This document shows, in pieces, positions 25,748 to 34,725 of a DNA stretch of 64,000 nucleotides; the stretch's first letter is position 1; every line of letters begins with the position of its first letter. The notes under the pieces were generated by a model. It had not been told where the DNA came from and ran no database searches. It worked only from the letters and a program-made list of their open reading frames with translations. The position numbers and the translations under genes were made by a program. The stretch comes from SZUA-430 sp964483585 (GTDB lineage: Bacteria > Pseudomonadota > Alphaproteobacteria > Micropepsales > Micropepsaceae), in assembly GCA_964483585.1 (NCBI GenBank), contig CAZABH010000014.1:10748-74747 (forward strand), written 5' to 3'.

Positions 25748-26266
25748 CTATAGCGTCCCCAGTTCAATTTCTACGTCGCTGATGAACCGATAGCGCGGGA
25801 CTTCAAGGTCGCGGGTCGTGCGGCCGGCGGTCCTGCGGCCCGCCAGGTCGAAGGTCGATGCGCAGCATGGGCAGCGCAGAAGGGCGCCGGTGTAGGTTTC
25901 GTTTCGGACAACAAGGCATGCGTCCTGCGGGCAGCGCGCGTTGACGACCATGATCGAGGGGCGCTGAGATCGATAGGGGGGCTCGGAGGTCCCTGGTGCC
26001 GTCGCTTTCGCGAGGGATTCGAGTTCCTGCGGCGTACGGCGGAAGATCAAAACAGGCGTGCCATCAAGGTTAATGAGCGCCTGCCCCGTTTCCGACAGGC
26101 GTGCGGTGTTGAAGATCTGCCGGCGTGCCCGGGTCTCCTGATCGGGTTGCATTGCAGAGATCACAGGCCAGAGCGCGGCCAGCAGGCCGGTCGCGGTCAG
26201 GGTGAGAGCGCTTGTTGTGAGCAAGTCGCGTCGGCGCGGTGGCGGGGTCTGAGGCGCGATTGTCAT
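25748..26266 (-). CDS. Rieske-fold protein lacking both histidine ligands
   Basis: 172 residues from an ATG at 26266 (an upstream ATG at 26302 adds 12 residues). The N-terminus resembles the bc1 Rieske subunit: RRRDLLTTSALTLTATGLLA then ALWPVISAMQPDQETRAR, a TAT-like signal anchor. The cluster loops are altered. The usual C-x-H-x-x-C is CPQDAC here (His to Gln) and CPCHGS is CPCCAS (His to Cys). The following FDLAGRRTAGRTTRDLEVP matches the Rieske fold. Normally the two Cys bind one iron and the two His the other of a 2Fe-2S cluster. Here four or more Cys remain. No cytochrome b or c1 genes are adjacent, so it is an orphan paralogue. Confidence 0.75.
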   Translation of the reverse strand: MTIAPQTPPPRRRDLLTTSALTLTATGLLAALWPVISAMQPDQETRARRQIFNTARLSETGQALINLDGTPVLIFRRTPQELESLAKATAPGTSEPPYRSQRPSIMVVNARCPQDACLVVRNETYTGALLRCPCCASTFDLAGRRTAGRTTRDLEVPRYRFISDVEIELGTL

Positions 26267-26314
26267 GCGGGTCAGCATACGGCGCGAGGCCGTGGGCGGC
26301 AAATCGGGCCGGCC

Positions 26315-26992
26315 TTAGGCCGCCGCGATGGCCACTTCGTTGAGGATAGCGGTGTAATGGCAGGCGGCTGCACCCAGAACCATCCAGTGCCAGATTGCAT
26401 TTTGGTATGGCAGCCGGTCCCACAGGTGGAACAGCACGCCGAAGGAATAGAGCAACGCCCCTGCACCAATCAGGATCAGGTTATTGGTGGCCAGCGCCTG
26501 CAGCATCGGATCGATGGCGATGATGATCGACCAGCCGAGGCCAATGTAGAGGGCGATCGAAAGCATCTCCCAGCGGCGCGGGAACAAGATCTTCATCGTG
26601 GCGCCGACGATTGCTACTGTCCAGACAAAGGCGAGCATGCCTAGTCCCCAGTCTCCTCCAATGCGGTTCAGAAGCAGGGGCGTGTAGGTGCCACCGATCA
26701 TCAGGAAGATGGCGGCATGGTCGAGGCGACGCAGGAATTCCTTGGTCGTGGATGGCGGACATAGATTGTATGCGGCCGAGAACGAGAACATGGCCATGAG
26801 GCCAAGCGCATAGAGGCTGGCGCCCAGGATAAGCAGGAAATGATCGTTGCGCGAGGCCGTGTCGATCAGGGCCAGTGTTGCGACGATGCCGAAGATCAGT
26901 CCGATCACATGCGCGGCCCCATCAGCCCACTGCTCGCCGCGGCTGTAAGCCGGGAAGGGACGTGTTGCCTGCTTGTGTTCAGTACCTTGCAT
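26315..26992 (-). CDS. Hemolysin III / TrhA-type membrane protein
   Basis: 225 residues with seven hydrophobic segments, matching the HlyIII (PAQR-like) family. Family metal-site motifs are present: FSAAYN in the second helix region, RLDHAAIFLMIGGTYTPLLL, and HWMVLGAAACHYTAIL near the end with the two conserved histidines. Bacterial members have been linked to membrane-lipid homeostasis and to haemolysis when expressed heterologously; the role here is unknown. It is followed by the Rieske-like gene in the same orientation, 48 bases later. Confidence 0.9.
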   Translation of the reverse strand: MQGTEHKQATRPFPAYSRGEQWADGAAHVIGLIFGIVATLALIDTASRNDHFLLILGASLYALGLMAMFSFSAAYNLCPPSTTKEFLRRLDHAAIFLMIGGTYTPLLLNRIGGDWGLGMLAFVWTVAIVGATMKILFPRRWEMLSIALYIGLGWSIIIAIDPMLQALATNNLILIGAGALLYSFGVLFHLWDRLPYQNAIWHWMVLGAAACHYTAILNEVAIAAA

Positions 26993-27304
26993 GTTGACAT
27001 CTTCCTGCAGGATGTCGGCAAAAAATTGACGCAGATCCAGCTTGCCCTTTCGGCGCCTGGGAGGTCGAGACTAACCGCGAATCCTTCAGGAAGGCTGAAA
27101 GTACATTCAAGAGACGGCACCCCACGCGCAGGTTATTAACCACGCCTGCTGCCTCACGCCGATTGTTCCGACTGTGAAGCTGCTTGACGAATATCAGATG
27201 GGGCGTTCCATCCAAACTGCGTTTTCATCGCACCCTTTGCGGTCTCCCCAAACTTCGTGCGTCGGGCGATGGAACATTTGCGTGGAGTTTACTATAGTGG
27301 TTTC
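26993..27304. other. Divergent intergenic region between hemolysin III and rpiA
   Basis: About 310 bases containing both promoters. A TACTAT hexamer at 27290-27295, ten bases before the rpiA start, could be a -10 box, but no good -35 is spaced in front of it. No RNA gene, repeat or small coding sequence was recognised. Confidence 0.35.
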
Positions 27305-28021
27305 ATGACACAGCTCCACACGGTCGATGACCAGAAGAGAGCGGCTGCGGAAGCGGCGCTCGCGTATGTCAAGCCGGGCATGAAGCTCGGGCTTGGAACG
27401 GGATCAACAGCCGAGCATTTCGTGCGGCAATTGGCACCCCAGGTGGCTGGTGGACTGAAGCTGACGGTGGTGGCGACGTCCGAGCGGACTGCGGCGTTGG
27501 CGCGGGAACTCGGGATCGCGGTGTCAGACCTCGGCACGGTGCGTCACCTCGACCTGACGGTGGACGGTGCTGACGAAGTCGGTCCGGGATTGAACCTCAT
27601 CAAAGGGGGCGGTGGAGCCCTGCTTCGGGAGAAGATTGTTGCGGCCGCTTCTGACCGCATGGTGGTGATTGCCGATGATGCGAAGGTGGTTGAGGGGCTT
27701 GGGCGCTTTCCGTTGCCCGTCGAGATCGTGCCATTTGCCTGGCAAGTGACCATGGAGAGGATTGCCGAGGCGGCAGCGAAATGCGGCTGTGCGCAGAACC
27801 TCATGCGTCTGCGTGGCGGAGAGGGGCATCCCTTCCGGACTGACAGTGGCAACCTTATCGCGGATTGTGCCGCGGACAGTATTCCGGACCCTGAGCGCCT
27901 GGCCCGGATGCTGGAGGCCATTCCGGGCGTCGTCGAACATGGTCTTTTCATCGGGATGGCGAGCGTGGCCCTGATCGGGTCAGCATCCGGGGTGCGGGTT
28001 CTTGAGATCGCGCGGCATTGA
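27305..28021 (+). CDS. rpiA: Ribose-5-phosphate isomerase A
   Basis: 238 residues from the ATG at 27305. Family signatures are MKLGLGTGSTAEHFV (phosphate loop), DLTVDGADEVGPGLNLIKGGGGALLREKIV (catalytic Asp/Lys/Glu region) and PVEIVPFAWQVT. It interconverts ribose-5-phosphate and ribulose-5-phosphate in the pentose phosphate pathway. The chosen Met aligns with typical family starts; an upstream in-frame extension from 27257 has no homology. It precedes the class II DAHP synthase by about 90 bases. Both use pentose or tetrose phosphates but are probably separate units. Confidence 0.94.
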   Translation: MTQLHTVDDQKRAAAEAALAYVKPGMKLGLGTGSTAEHFVRQLAPQVAGGLKLTVVATSERTAALARELGIAVSDLGTVRHLDLTVDGADEVGPGLNLIKGGGGALLREKIVAAASDRMVVIADDAKVVEGLGRFPLPVEIVPFAWQVTMERIAEAAAKCGCAQNLMRLRGGEGHPFRTDSGNLIADCAADSIPDPERLARMLEAIPGVVEHGLFIGMASVALIGSASGVRVLEIARH

Positions 28022-28112
28022 GGTCCTGCCTAAAAGCGGTGATTAACCGCTGTTGGGCGTGAAACTGGCAAATCGCTCGTCGGCGCTCTATCTAGGTATG
28101 GCGAGGACGACG

Positions 28113-29489
28113 ATGATGACGTGGACACCAACCAGCTGGCGCAACAAGCCGATCGCGCAGGTTCCCTCCTATGAGGATGCGGAGGCCTTGTCGCGTGTCG
28201 AGGCTCGTCTGAAAGGCTATCCGCCTCTTGTGTTTGCGGGCGAAGCACGAAACTTGAAACGTGCGCTGGCCGACGTGGCGGAAGGGAGAGCCTTCCTGCT
28301 GCAGGGCGGCGATTGTGCAGAATCCTTTGCAGAATTCCATCCGGACAATATCCGCGATACGTTCCGCGTTCTGCTGCAGATGTCGGTGGTGCTGACCTTT
28401 GCTGGAGCCATGCCGGTGGTCAAGGTCGGGCGTATCGCCGGCCAATTCGCGAAACCACGCTCAAGCGACATGGAGTCCGTCGACGGTGTCGAGCTTCCGT
28501 CGTATCGCGGGGACATCATCAACGCCTCACCCTTCGAGAAGGTTGCGCGTGCGCCTGACCCTGATCGCATGGTTCAGGCCTACGCGCAGGCGGCTTCGAC
28601 TTTGAACCTGCTGCGGGCGTTCGCACAGGGCGGTTATGCCGACTTGCACAATGTGCACAAGTGGAACCTGGGCTTCATTGCTGGCTCGCCGGCGGGTGAA
28701 CGCTACAAGATGCTTGCCGACAGGATCTCCGAGACGCTCGAGTTCATGGAGGCTTGCGGCATCACGCCGGATTCGGCACCGCAACTGCGCACGACGGAGT
28801 TCTATACAAGTCACGAGGCACTGCTGCTGGGATACGAGCAGGCCATGACGCGGATCGATTCCACCACTGGTGACTGGTACGACACGTCGGCCCATATGCT
28901 CTGGATCGGCGACCGCACGCGGCAGTTGGACGGCGCGCATCTCGAGTTTGCGCGCGGCATCCGTAATCCGCTGGCGGTCAAGTGCGGGCCGAGCCTCAGC
29001 AATGACGAGCTCATCCGGATCTGCGATATCCTCAATCCAGCGAACGAGCCGGGGCGGCTGACGCTGATCACGCGCTATGGGTCGGACAAGATCGAGGATC
29101 ACCTGCCGCGCATGATCCGCGCCGTGCAGCGCGAGGGGCGCAAGGTGGTCTGGTCGTGCGACCCGATGCATGGCAACACGGTGAAGTCGTCGTCGGGCTA
29201 CAAGACGCGTCCGTTCGACCGGGTGCTCAAGGAGGTGCAGACCTTCTTTGCGATCCACCGTGCCGAGGGCACGCATGCGGGTGCCGTGCATCTGGAGTTG
29301 ACGGGGCAGAACGTGACCGAGTGCACCGGCGGTGCGGCGGCAATCACGGATGCTGACCTTTCCAGCCGTTATCACACGCATTGCGATCCGCGCCTGAACG
29401 CCAACCAGTCGATCGAGCTGGCCTTCCTTGTTGCCGAAGGAATACGCGCCGAGCGTGTAAAGGCCCGGCAGCCGGCTGCGGCGCAGTAA
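28113..29489 (+). CDS. aroF: 3-deoxy-7-phosphoheptulonate synthase, class II
   Basis: 458 residues from the ATG at 28113 (GAGGA upstream; a neighbouring ATG at 28116 is equally possible). Class II DAHP synthase motifs include FLLQGGDCAESF, ELPSYRGDIIN, SHEALLLGYEQAMTR, GDRTRQLDGAHLEFARGIRN, VWSCDPMHGNT and VHLELTGQNVTECTGG. It condenses phosphoenolpyruvate with erythrose-4-phosphate as the first step of the shikimate pathway. It is the plant/actinobacterial type also common in alphaproteobacteria. The gene symbol is tentative because class II enzymes are named variously. Confidence 0.93.
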   Translation: MMTWTPTSWRNKPIAQVPSYEDAEALSRVEARLKGYPPLVFAGEARNLKRALADVAEGRAFLLQGGDCAESFAEFHPDNIRDTFRVLLQMSVVLTFAGAMPVVKVGRIAGQFAKPRSSDMESVDGVELPSYRGDIINASPFEKVARAPDPDRMVQAYAQAASTLNLLRAFAQGGYADLHNVHKWNLGFIAGSPAGERYKMLADRISETLEFMEACGITPDSAPQLRTTEFYTSHEALLLGYEQAMTRIDSTTGDWYDTSAHMLWIGDRTRQLDGAHLEFARGIRNPLAVKCGPSLSNDELIRICDILNPANEPGRLTLITRYGSDKIEDHLPRMIRAVQREGRKVVWSCDPMHGNTVKSSSGYKTRPFDRVLKEVQTFFAIHRAEGTHAGAVHLELTGQNVTECTGGAAAITDADLSSRYHTHCDPRLNANQSIELAFLVAEGIRAERVKARQPAAAQ

Positions 29490-29550
29490 TCCCGTCGCTT
29501 TCCGGCGCCAGAGGCTTTAGCATGGAGCCTGCCATCGGCGGGGTGAGCAG

Positions 29551-30255
29551 GTGCGCTGGGGATTTTACGCGTGGATAGGATTTGGGGCGGCCCTGCTGGG
29601 GCTCAAGGCCCTGCTTGATGTTTCAGCGCAGCGCTTTCCGGATGTGGCGGTGCGCGCCGCATCCACCGTCTACCACCTGCCATCCGTGATCGTGTCCAAC
29701 GGAGAGGGGTGGCGTTCCGATGTCATGCGGCTGGCGGGATGCTGGGATGCACGGCATGAGGGTTTTGTTGCGGGTCTTGCAGGTGTTGCCGGATGCGATG
29801 CGCCACGTGCGCTGATGCTGGATGTCTCGCGGCTTGCGGCGCCGCCGACGCAACTGGCTGCCCATGGCGTCGATGTTGTCTTCTGGACACGATACGACCC
29901 GCCAGACAGTCACCTGCAGGCGCTGTCGCTGCTGGTCGGGCGCGTCTCTGCGCGGTATTCGGCGGCGTGGCAACTCCATCGCATGGATGAACCGGGGACG
30001 CCTTGGGTCTATCTCATGACGCGTGAGCCCCTGACACTGGCAGATGCAGCCCATGCCTATGCCGGGCGGTGTTATCGGGCGGATGTGGGATCGGACATCG
30101 GCATGACCTGCACGCTCGTCGAGAGGCTTGAAGGCGGGGCGGCGCTGTCGTACTCGCTGGGGCCGGAGGGCGTTGCCATGATGCCCGCGATCCGGGACGA
30201 GGTTTCAACCCTTGTTCGGGGCTGGTCCGGCGCGCGCGGTGTGCCCGTCAAGTGA
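29551..30255 (+). CDS. Hypothetical protein with N-terminal membrane segment
   Basis: 234 residues from a GTG at 29551 with a GAGCAG site just upstream. The first ~20 residues (GFYAWIGFGAALLGLKALLD) form a hydrophobic anchor. The rest is soluble, with a possible Cys pair (RLAGCWDARH, AGVAGCDAPR) and a later pair (AGRCYRADVG, GMTCTLVERL). No known domain recognised. The gene converges on the MDR reductase with an 8-base overlap at the stops. Confidence 0.55.
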   Translation: MRWGFYAWIGFGAALLGLKALLDVSAQRFPDVAVRAASTVYHLPSVIVSNGEGWRSDVMRLAGCWDARHEGFVAGLAGVAGCDAPRALMLDVSRLAAPPTQLAAHGVDVVFWTRYDPPDSHLQALSLLVGRVSARYSAAWQLHRMDEPGTPWVYLMTREPLTLADAAHAYAGRCYRADVGSDIGMTCTLVERLEGGAALSYSLGPEGVAMMPAIRDEVSTLVRGWSGARGVPVK

Positions 30256-31255
30256 CGTGGACAAGCCTGCGTCCAAGGCCGTCGCCCCTGAACAGACCGA
30301 TGAAGGCCTCGGGTGCTTTCTCCAGACCCTCGATGATTTCCTCGCGCCAGGTCAGCTTTCCATCGCGCACCCAGGCGGCCATTTGGCGGCGGGCCTCGTC
30401 GAACTGGACGTGGTGATCGTAGACGACCAGGCCTTCCATTCGCAGGCGCTGGGTGATGAAGGGCAGGGTGTGGCGGATGCCTCGCGGTTGCGTGGTGTTG
30501 TACTCAGCGATCTGGCCGGAGATCACGAGGCGACCGTGGCGGCGCATGTTGAGGATGGCGGCGTCGAGCATCTCTCCGCCGACATTGTCGAAGTAGATGT
30601 CATAGCCCTTCGGAGCGGCGGCGCGGAACGCTGATGCGAGATCGCCGCAGGAGCGGTGGTTGATTGTTCCGTCGAAACCGATTTCCCTCAGATAGGCGCA
30701 TTTGGCGTCCGACCCGGCGATGCCGATCACGTGGCAGCCGTGGATCTTTGCGATCTGGCCTGCTGTCGCGCCGACCGTGCCTGCGGCGGACGAGACGAGG
30801 ACCGTGTTGCCCTGCCGAAGCTTGCCGATTTCGAGAAGGCCAAAGAAGGCTGTGAGGCCCGGTATGCCAAACAGGCCGATGGCGGCTGTCGGCGTGATGG
30901 GGCCCGTATAGAGGTTCGGGTCGAGCGCCTGCACGCCGCGGCCGTCGGTCAGCAGGTGGGTTTGCCAGCCGAACCCGCCCCAGACGCGGGTGCCTTCCTT
31001 GAGCCTGGCGGATCGCGATGCGATGACTTCGCCCACGCCTGCGCTTTCGATCGTGGCGCCGAGGTCGAGGGCGGGGGCGTAGGAGTCCCCTGACAAGCGC
31101 GAGCGCATGCCCGGATCGACCGAGATGTGATCGACCCGGATCAGGGCCTGTCCGTCCTGAAGTGCCGGCAGGGTCATGTCCTCCAGGCGAAAGTCATCCG
31201 TAGACGGAACACCGTCGGGTCGTCGTGCGAGAACCCAGCGCCTGCCTGCTGTCAT
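30248..31255 (-). CDS. NADP-dependent oxidoreductase, zinc-free MDR family (CurA/PTGR-like)
   Basis: 335 residues. Medium-chain dehydrogenase fold without zinc ligands: VDHISVDPGMRSRLS in the N-terminal half, and the nucleotide-binding GNTVLVSSAAGTVGATAGQIAKIHGC (G-x-x-G-x-x-G). Then GYDIYFDNVGGEMLDAAI and RLVISGQIAEYN, both typical of curcumin/prostaglandin reductases. It likely reduces the C=C bond of alpha,beta-unsaturated carbonyls with NADPH. It is a tandem paralogue of the next gene, with a 30-base gap and the same orientation. Confidence 0.85.
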   Translation of the reverse strand: MTAGRRWVLARRPDGVPSTDDFRLEDMTLPALQDGQALIRVDHISVDPGMRSRLSGDSYAPALDLGATIESAGVGEVIASRSARLKEGTRVWGGFGWQTHLLTDGRGVQALDPNLYTGPITPTAAIGLFGIPGLTAFFGLLEIGKLRQGNTVLVSSAAGTVGATAGQIAKIHGCHVIGIAGSDAKCAYLREIGFDGTINHRSCGDLASAFRAAAPKGYDIYFDNVGGEMLDAAILNMRRHGRLVISGQIAEYNTTQPRGIRHTLPFITQRLRMEGLVVYDHHVQFDEARRQMAAWVRDGKLTWREEIIEGLEKAPEAFIGLFRGDGLGRRLVHVT

Positions 31256-31287
31256 GGATGACTTCCCCTGTCGTGTGCGCGCGGGCT

Positions 31288-32319
31288 TCAGACTGCCTTA
31301 TCGGGTCCAATCCTGACCAGAGCCTTGCCGAAATTTTCGCCCTTGAAGAGACCGAGGAAGGCATTCGGTGCGTTCTGCAATCCGTCGGTCACGCTCTCCT
31401 GCCACTTCATCTTCCCCTCGGCGATGAGCTTGCCCATCTCCTGGTAGAATTTCGGCAGCAGGTCGTAGTGGTTCGATACGACGAAGCCTTCGATCCTCAG
31501 GCTCTTGGGGATCGTCATGATGATGTTCCACGGGCCGGGCGTGGGGGCCGTGTTGTTGTATTGCTCGATCATGCCGCACATCGCGATGCGTCCGAAAACG
31601 CGCATATGATTGAGCGCGGCCTCGAGGTGCTTGCCGCCGACATTCTCGAAATAGACATCGATGCCCTTCGGGAAGGCCGCGCCCACGGCCTTGTCGAGAT
31701 CAGCTTCCTTCCGGTAGTTGATCGCGCGATCGATCTTGGCCTCTTTCAGCAGCCATTGGCATTTCTCGTCGGAGCCGGCCGAGCCTACCACGTAGGCGCC
31801 ATGCGCCTTGGCGAGCTGGCAGACCACCGAGCCCACGGCGCCTGAGGCTGCCGACACAAAGACCGTGTCGGTGGGCTTGAAGGCGGCGACGCGGAAGAGG
31901 CCGGCATAGGCGGTCATGCCTGGCATGCCGAGCGCGCCGAGGAAGCTCTGGATGGGGGCGAGCTTGGGGTCGATCTTCTGGGGCATGGCCATCGGGCCTA
32001 CGGCTGCGTATTCGCGCCAACCCAGCATGTGGCTGACGTAATCGCCGACCTGGAGTGTCGCGCCCTTGCCGGCGGCGATCACCTGGCCGATGGCCCCGCC
32101 CTGCAGGGCCTGACCGATCTGGAAGGGCGGCACGTAGCTTTCACGGTCAATCATGCGGCCGCGCATGTAGGGGTCGACCGACATCCAGATGTTGCGGACG
32201 AGAACCTCGCCCTCCTTGGGGTCCGCGACCGGGGCCTGGGCATATTCGAAGTTGTCGGGGGTCGGCATGCCGACGGGGCGGCTTTTGAGGCGAACTTCAA
32301 ATCCTGTCAAGTTTGACAT
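31288..32319 (-). CDS. NADP-dependent oxidoreductase, zinc-free MDR family (CurA-like)
   Basis: 343 residues, starting MSNLTGFEVRLKSRP at 32319 with GGAGACAG about eight bases upstream; a long upstream open frame is antisense to other genes. Motifs: NIWMSVDPYMRGRMID, TDTVFVSAASGAVGSVVCQLAKAHGAYVVGSAG (nucleotide binding), GIDVYFENVGGKHLEAAL and RIAMCGMIEQYNNT. Zinc-site cysteines are absent. Probably an NADPH-dependent enone or curcumin-type reductase. Tandem duplicate of the preceding entry but clearly diverged, so the duplication is old or the two were assembled separately. Confidence 0.88.
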   Translation of the reverse strand: MSNLTGFEVRLKSRPVGMPTPDNFEYAQAPVADPKEGEVLVRNIWMSVDPYMRGRMIDRESYVPPFQIGQALQGGAIGQVIAAGKGATLQVGDYVSHMLGWREYAAVGPMAMPQKIDPKLAPIQSFLGALGMPGMTAYAGLFRVAAFKPTDTVFVSAASGAVGSVVCQLAKAHGAYVVGSAGSDEKCQWLLKEAKIDRAINYRKEADLDKAVGAAFPKGIDVYFENVGGKHLEAALNHMRVFGRIAMCGMIEQYNNTAPTPGPWNIIMTIPKSLRIEGFVVSNHYDLLPKFYQEMGKLIAEGKMKWQESVTDGLQNAPNAFLGLFKGENFGKALVRIGPDKAV

Positions 32320-32529
32320 GTCTGTCTCCGGGTGATGGATGCGGAATGGCGTCAACCATGTCTTTTCCGCGAAAAGGTCGCATTGGGCAAGCGCGGGTTT
32401 TTGCGTGACAAGGCTGCAATATTTCTTGAAGGGATGCGTCACTCGCCTGAGTGGTGTAGGAGGATCGAGCAAGTCATGATGCACCGCAAACTGGGGTTGC
32501 GGAGCGTGCTGTAATAGCGGGTGTGGGGC

Positions 32530-33519
32530 ATGAGTTCGGACAACCGGCAAGAGGCCGGACAAGGACCAATTCGGGCAGGCGTGATCGGGGCGGGCGCTTT
32601 TGGCCGCCTGCATGCAAGCAAATATGCCGGGCTGCCGGGCGTAAAGCTGGTCGGAATTGCGGACGTGTCTGAGGTCAGGGCGCAGACGCTGGCGAATGAT
32701 TTCGGCGTCACTGCCTTTGCCGGTTGGCGTGCCATGCTGCCGCATGTCGACATTGTGACAATTGCTGCGCCCGCGAAGTTTCATGGCGAGATTGGTGTCG
32801 GCTGCCTGAACCAAGGCAAGCATGTGTTCATCGAGAAACCGCTTGCCGCCAATATGCGCGAGGCCGATGCACTTGTTCGGGTCGCCGAGGCGCGCGGTGC
32901 CGTGCTTCACACGGGCCACCAGGAGCGCTTTGTCATGCGTTATCTTGGTCTGTTCGATGGCAATGTGACGCCTCTGCGCATCGAGACACATCGTGCTGCA
33001 CCCTTCAATCCGCGGAACACGGATGTCAGTGTCGTGCTCGACCTGATGATCCATGACATTGACCTTTGCCACCTGCTCAATCCGGTCGATATCGCCACCA
33101 TCAAGGCAAGCGAGCGTTCGCAGCCCTCGCGCTCTGACGAGGTGGCTGCCGATCTCACGCTTGCCGATGGCATGGAGATCAGCCTGTTTGCCAGCCGCAT
33201 GGCCGAGGCGCGCAAGCGCTTCATGCGCGTGACCTATCCGGACGGTGAGATCTATATCGACTTCCTGACACGAGAGATGAGCAACACCACGCCTCGCAAG
33301 CTGAAGTCGCTCGACAGCAAAGGCGAGGCGGTGGACGGGGTGCCATGTCCTTCCGTCGATCCGCTGGGTCATGGGGTGGCGCAATTCGTTCGCTCGGTGC
33401 GGCAGAATCTGCCTGCTGCCATTCCCCCGCGCGAGGCGCGCCGTGCGCTGGAGACCGCCCTTCGGATCCTCGATGCGGCCAAGACGCCTCAAAGCCAGAA
33501 GAGACTTGTCAATGCCTGA
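32530..33519 (+). CDS. Gfo/Idh/MocA family NAD(P)-dependent oxidoreductase
   Basis: 329 residues from the ATG at 32530. The N-terminal Rossmann fold starts RAGVIGAGAFGRLHASKYAG and contains HVFIEKPLAANMREAD with the EKP catalytic-Lys motif. The C-terminal alpha/beta domain includes DLMIHDIDLCHLL. It oxidises or reduces a sugar-type substrate. The following DegT-type aminotransferase overlaps it by 8 bases, a pairing seen in routes to amino or diamino sugars such as UDP-GlcNAcA derivatives. The exact substrate is inferred from context only. Confidence 0.85.
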   Translation: MSSDNRQEAGQGPIRAGVIGAGAFGRLHASKYAGLPGVKLVGIADVSEVRAQTLANDFGVTAFAGWRAMLPHVDIVTIAAPAKFHGEIGVGCLNQGKHVFIEKPLAANMREADALVRVAEARGAVLHTGHQERFVMRYLGLFDGNVTPLRIETHRAAPFNPRNTDVSVVLDLMIHDIDLCHLLNPVDIATIKASERSQPSRSDEVAADLTLADGMEISLFASRMAEARKRFMRVTYPDGEIYIDFLTREMSNTTPRKLKSLDSKGEAVDGVPCPSVDPLGHGVAQFVRSVRQNLPAAIPPREARRALETALRILDAAKTPQSQKRLVNA

Positions 33520-34675
33520 CCAAAAGTCGCCCGATGTCCGCACCGCTGCCGCGGATGCAGGGCCTATTCGTTTCTTTGATCTCGAGACCCCAAAGGCGAT
33601 GCTGCGCGCCGATATCGAAAAGCGCTGGCAGAAGATCCTCGACCACGGCGCTTTCATCGGTGGTCCGGAGGTGGGCGAGCTCGAGGCGCAGCTTGCCGCA
33701 TGGGCCGGTGCCAAGCATGCGCTGGCGGTTGCCAGTGGCACGGATGCGCTGGTGATTGCGCTGATGGGTGAAGAGGTCAAAGCGAACGATGCCATCTTCA
33801 TCCCGGGCTTCACCTACAATGCAACGGCGAACGCGGTCCTGGTTGCAGGAGCGGTTCCCGTTTTCGTGGATGTCGATCCAAGCACTTGCAATATGGATCC
33901 TGTACACCTGGAGGCGCAGGTCGAAGCCGTTTTGCGCGAAGGCAGGCTCAGGCCACGCATGGTGATTGCGGTCGATCTCTACGGATTGCCGGCCGACTAT
34001 CCGGCCATTCACAACATCGCCCGCAAGCACGGGATGCTGGTCATGGCTGATGCGGCGCAGAGCTTTGGCGGCGCACAAGACGGCGTGCGCATCGGTGCCC
34101 TGACCGACATGACGGCGACGAGCTTCTATCCATCCAAGACGTTGGGCTGCTATGGCGATGGCGGGGCCATGCTGACGGACGATCCGGCGCGGTTCGAGCG
34201 CTGGTCGTCAATCCGCTGGCACGGCACGGATGCCGTCAAAAAGGAGTCCATTCGTGTCGGCGTCAATGGTCGCCTGGATTCCGTGCAGTGCGCTGTGCTC
34301 TTGTCGAAGCTGACGATTTTTTCAGATGAGATGAAAGCGCGAGAGCGCATTGCGCAGCGGTATCGTCGGGGGCTCGGCAAAAGCGTCAAGATGCAGCACG
34401 TGCCCGAGGGTTACCAGAATGCCTGGGGCCTTTTCACGATCATGGTCGAAAACCGCGCGGAGATCATGAAACGCCTGCAAGAGAAAGGCATTCCATCCTC
34501 GATCTATTATTTCAAGTCCCTGCATCAGCATAAGGCCTTTGCGGCCCATGCGCCAAAGGGTGGTTTGCCAGTTTGCGAGAAGCTTGCTGATACGGTGCTC
34601 AGCCTGCCGATGCATCCCTATCTGTCCGACGTCCAGGTAGACCGGATCGTGGCCGAGGTGAAGGCCGTTGTGTGA
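33512..34675 (+). CDS. DegT/DnrJ/EryC1/StrS family aminotransferase
   Basis: 387 residues from the ATG at 33512, inside the end of the dehydrogenase gene. The family PLP fold is complete: FIGGPEVGELEAQLAAWAGAKHALAVASGTDALVIAL, FIPGFTYNATANAVLVAGAVPVFVDVD, DAAQSFGG and the Schiff-base Lys in SFYPSKTLGCYGDGGA. These enzymes transaminate nucleotide-linked ketosugars. With the Gfo/Idh partner it could make an amino sugar for LPS or capsule, but no glycosyltransferase genes lie nearby, so the pair is an orphan unit here. Confidence 0.9.
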   Translation: MPDQKSPDVRTAAADAGPIRFFDLETPKAMLRADIEKRWQKILDHGAFIGGPEVGELEAQLAAWAGAKHALAVASGTDALVIALMGEEVKANDAIFIPGFTYNATANAVLVAGAVPVFVDVDPSTCNMDPVHLEAQVEAVLREGRLRPRMVIAVDLYGLPADYPAIHNIARKHGMLVMADAAQSFGGAQDGVRIGALTDMTATSFYPSKTLGCYGDGGAMLTDDPARFERWSSIRWHGTDAVKKESIRVGVNGRLDSVQCAVLLSKLTIFSDEMKARERIAQRYRRGLGKSVKMQHVPEGYQNAWGLFTIMVENRAEIMKRLQEKGIPSSIYYFKSLHQHKAFAAHAPKGGLPVCEKLADTVLSLPMHPYLSDVQVDRIVAEVKAVV

Positions 34676-34725
34676 GTTGGTGCATGTGTTTGCAGGCGAT
34701 GGGTCGCTTGCCCTAGACTGACGTC

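Noticed and set aside
31288..33813. A single 841-residue oxidoreductase
   Set aside because: The N-terminal ~500 residues of that open frame are antisense to the Gfo/Idh and DegT genes. The real gene starts at the ATG at 32319 with a good ribosome site.
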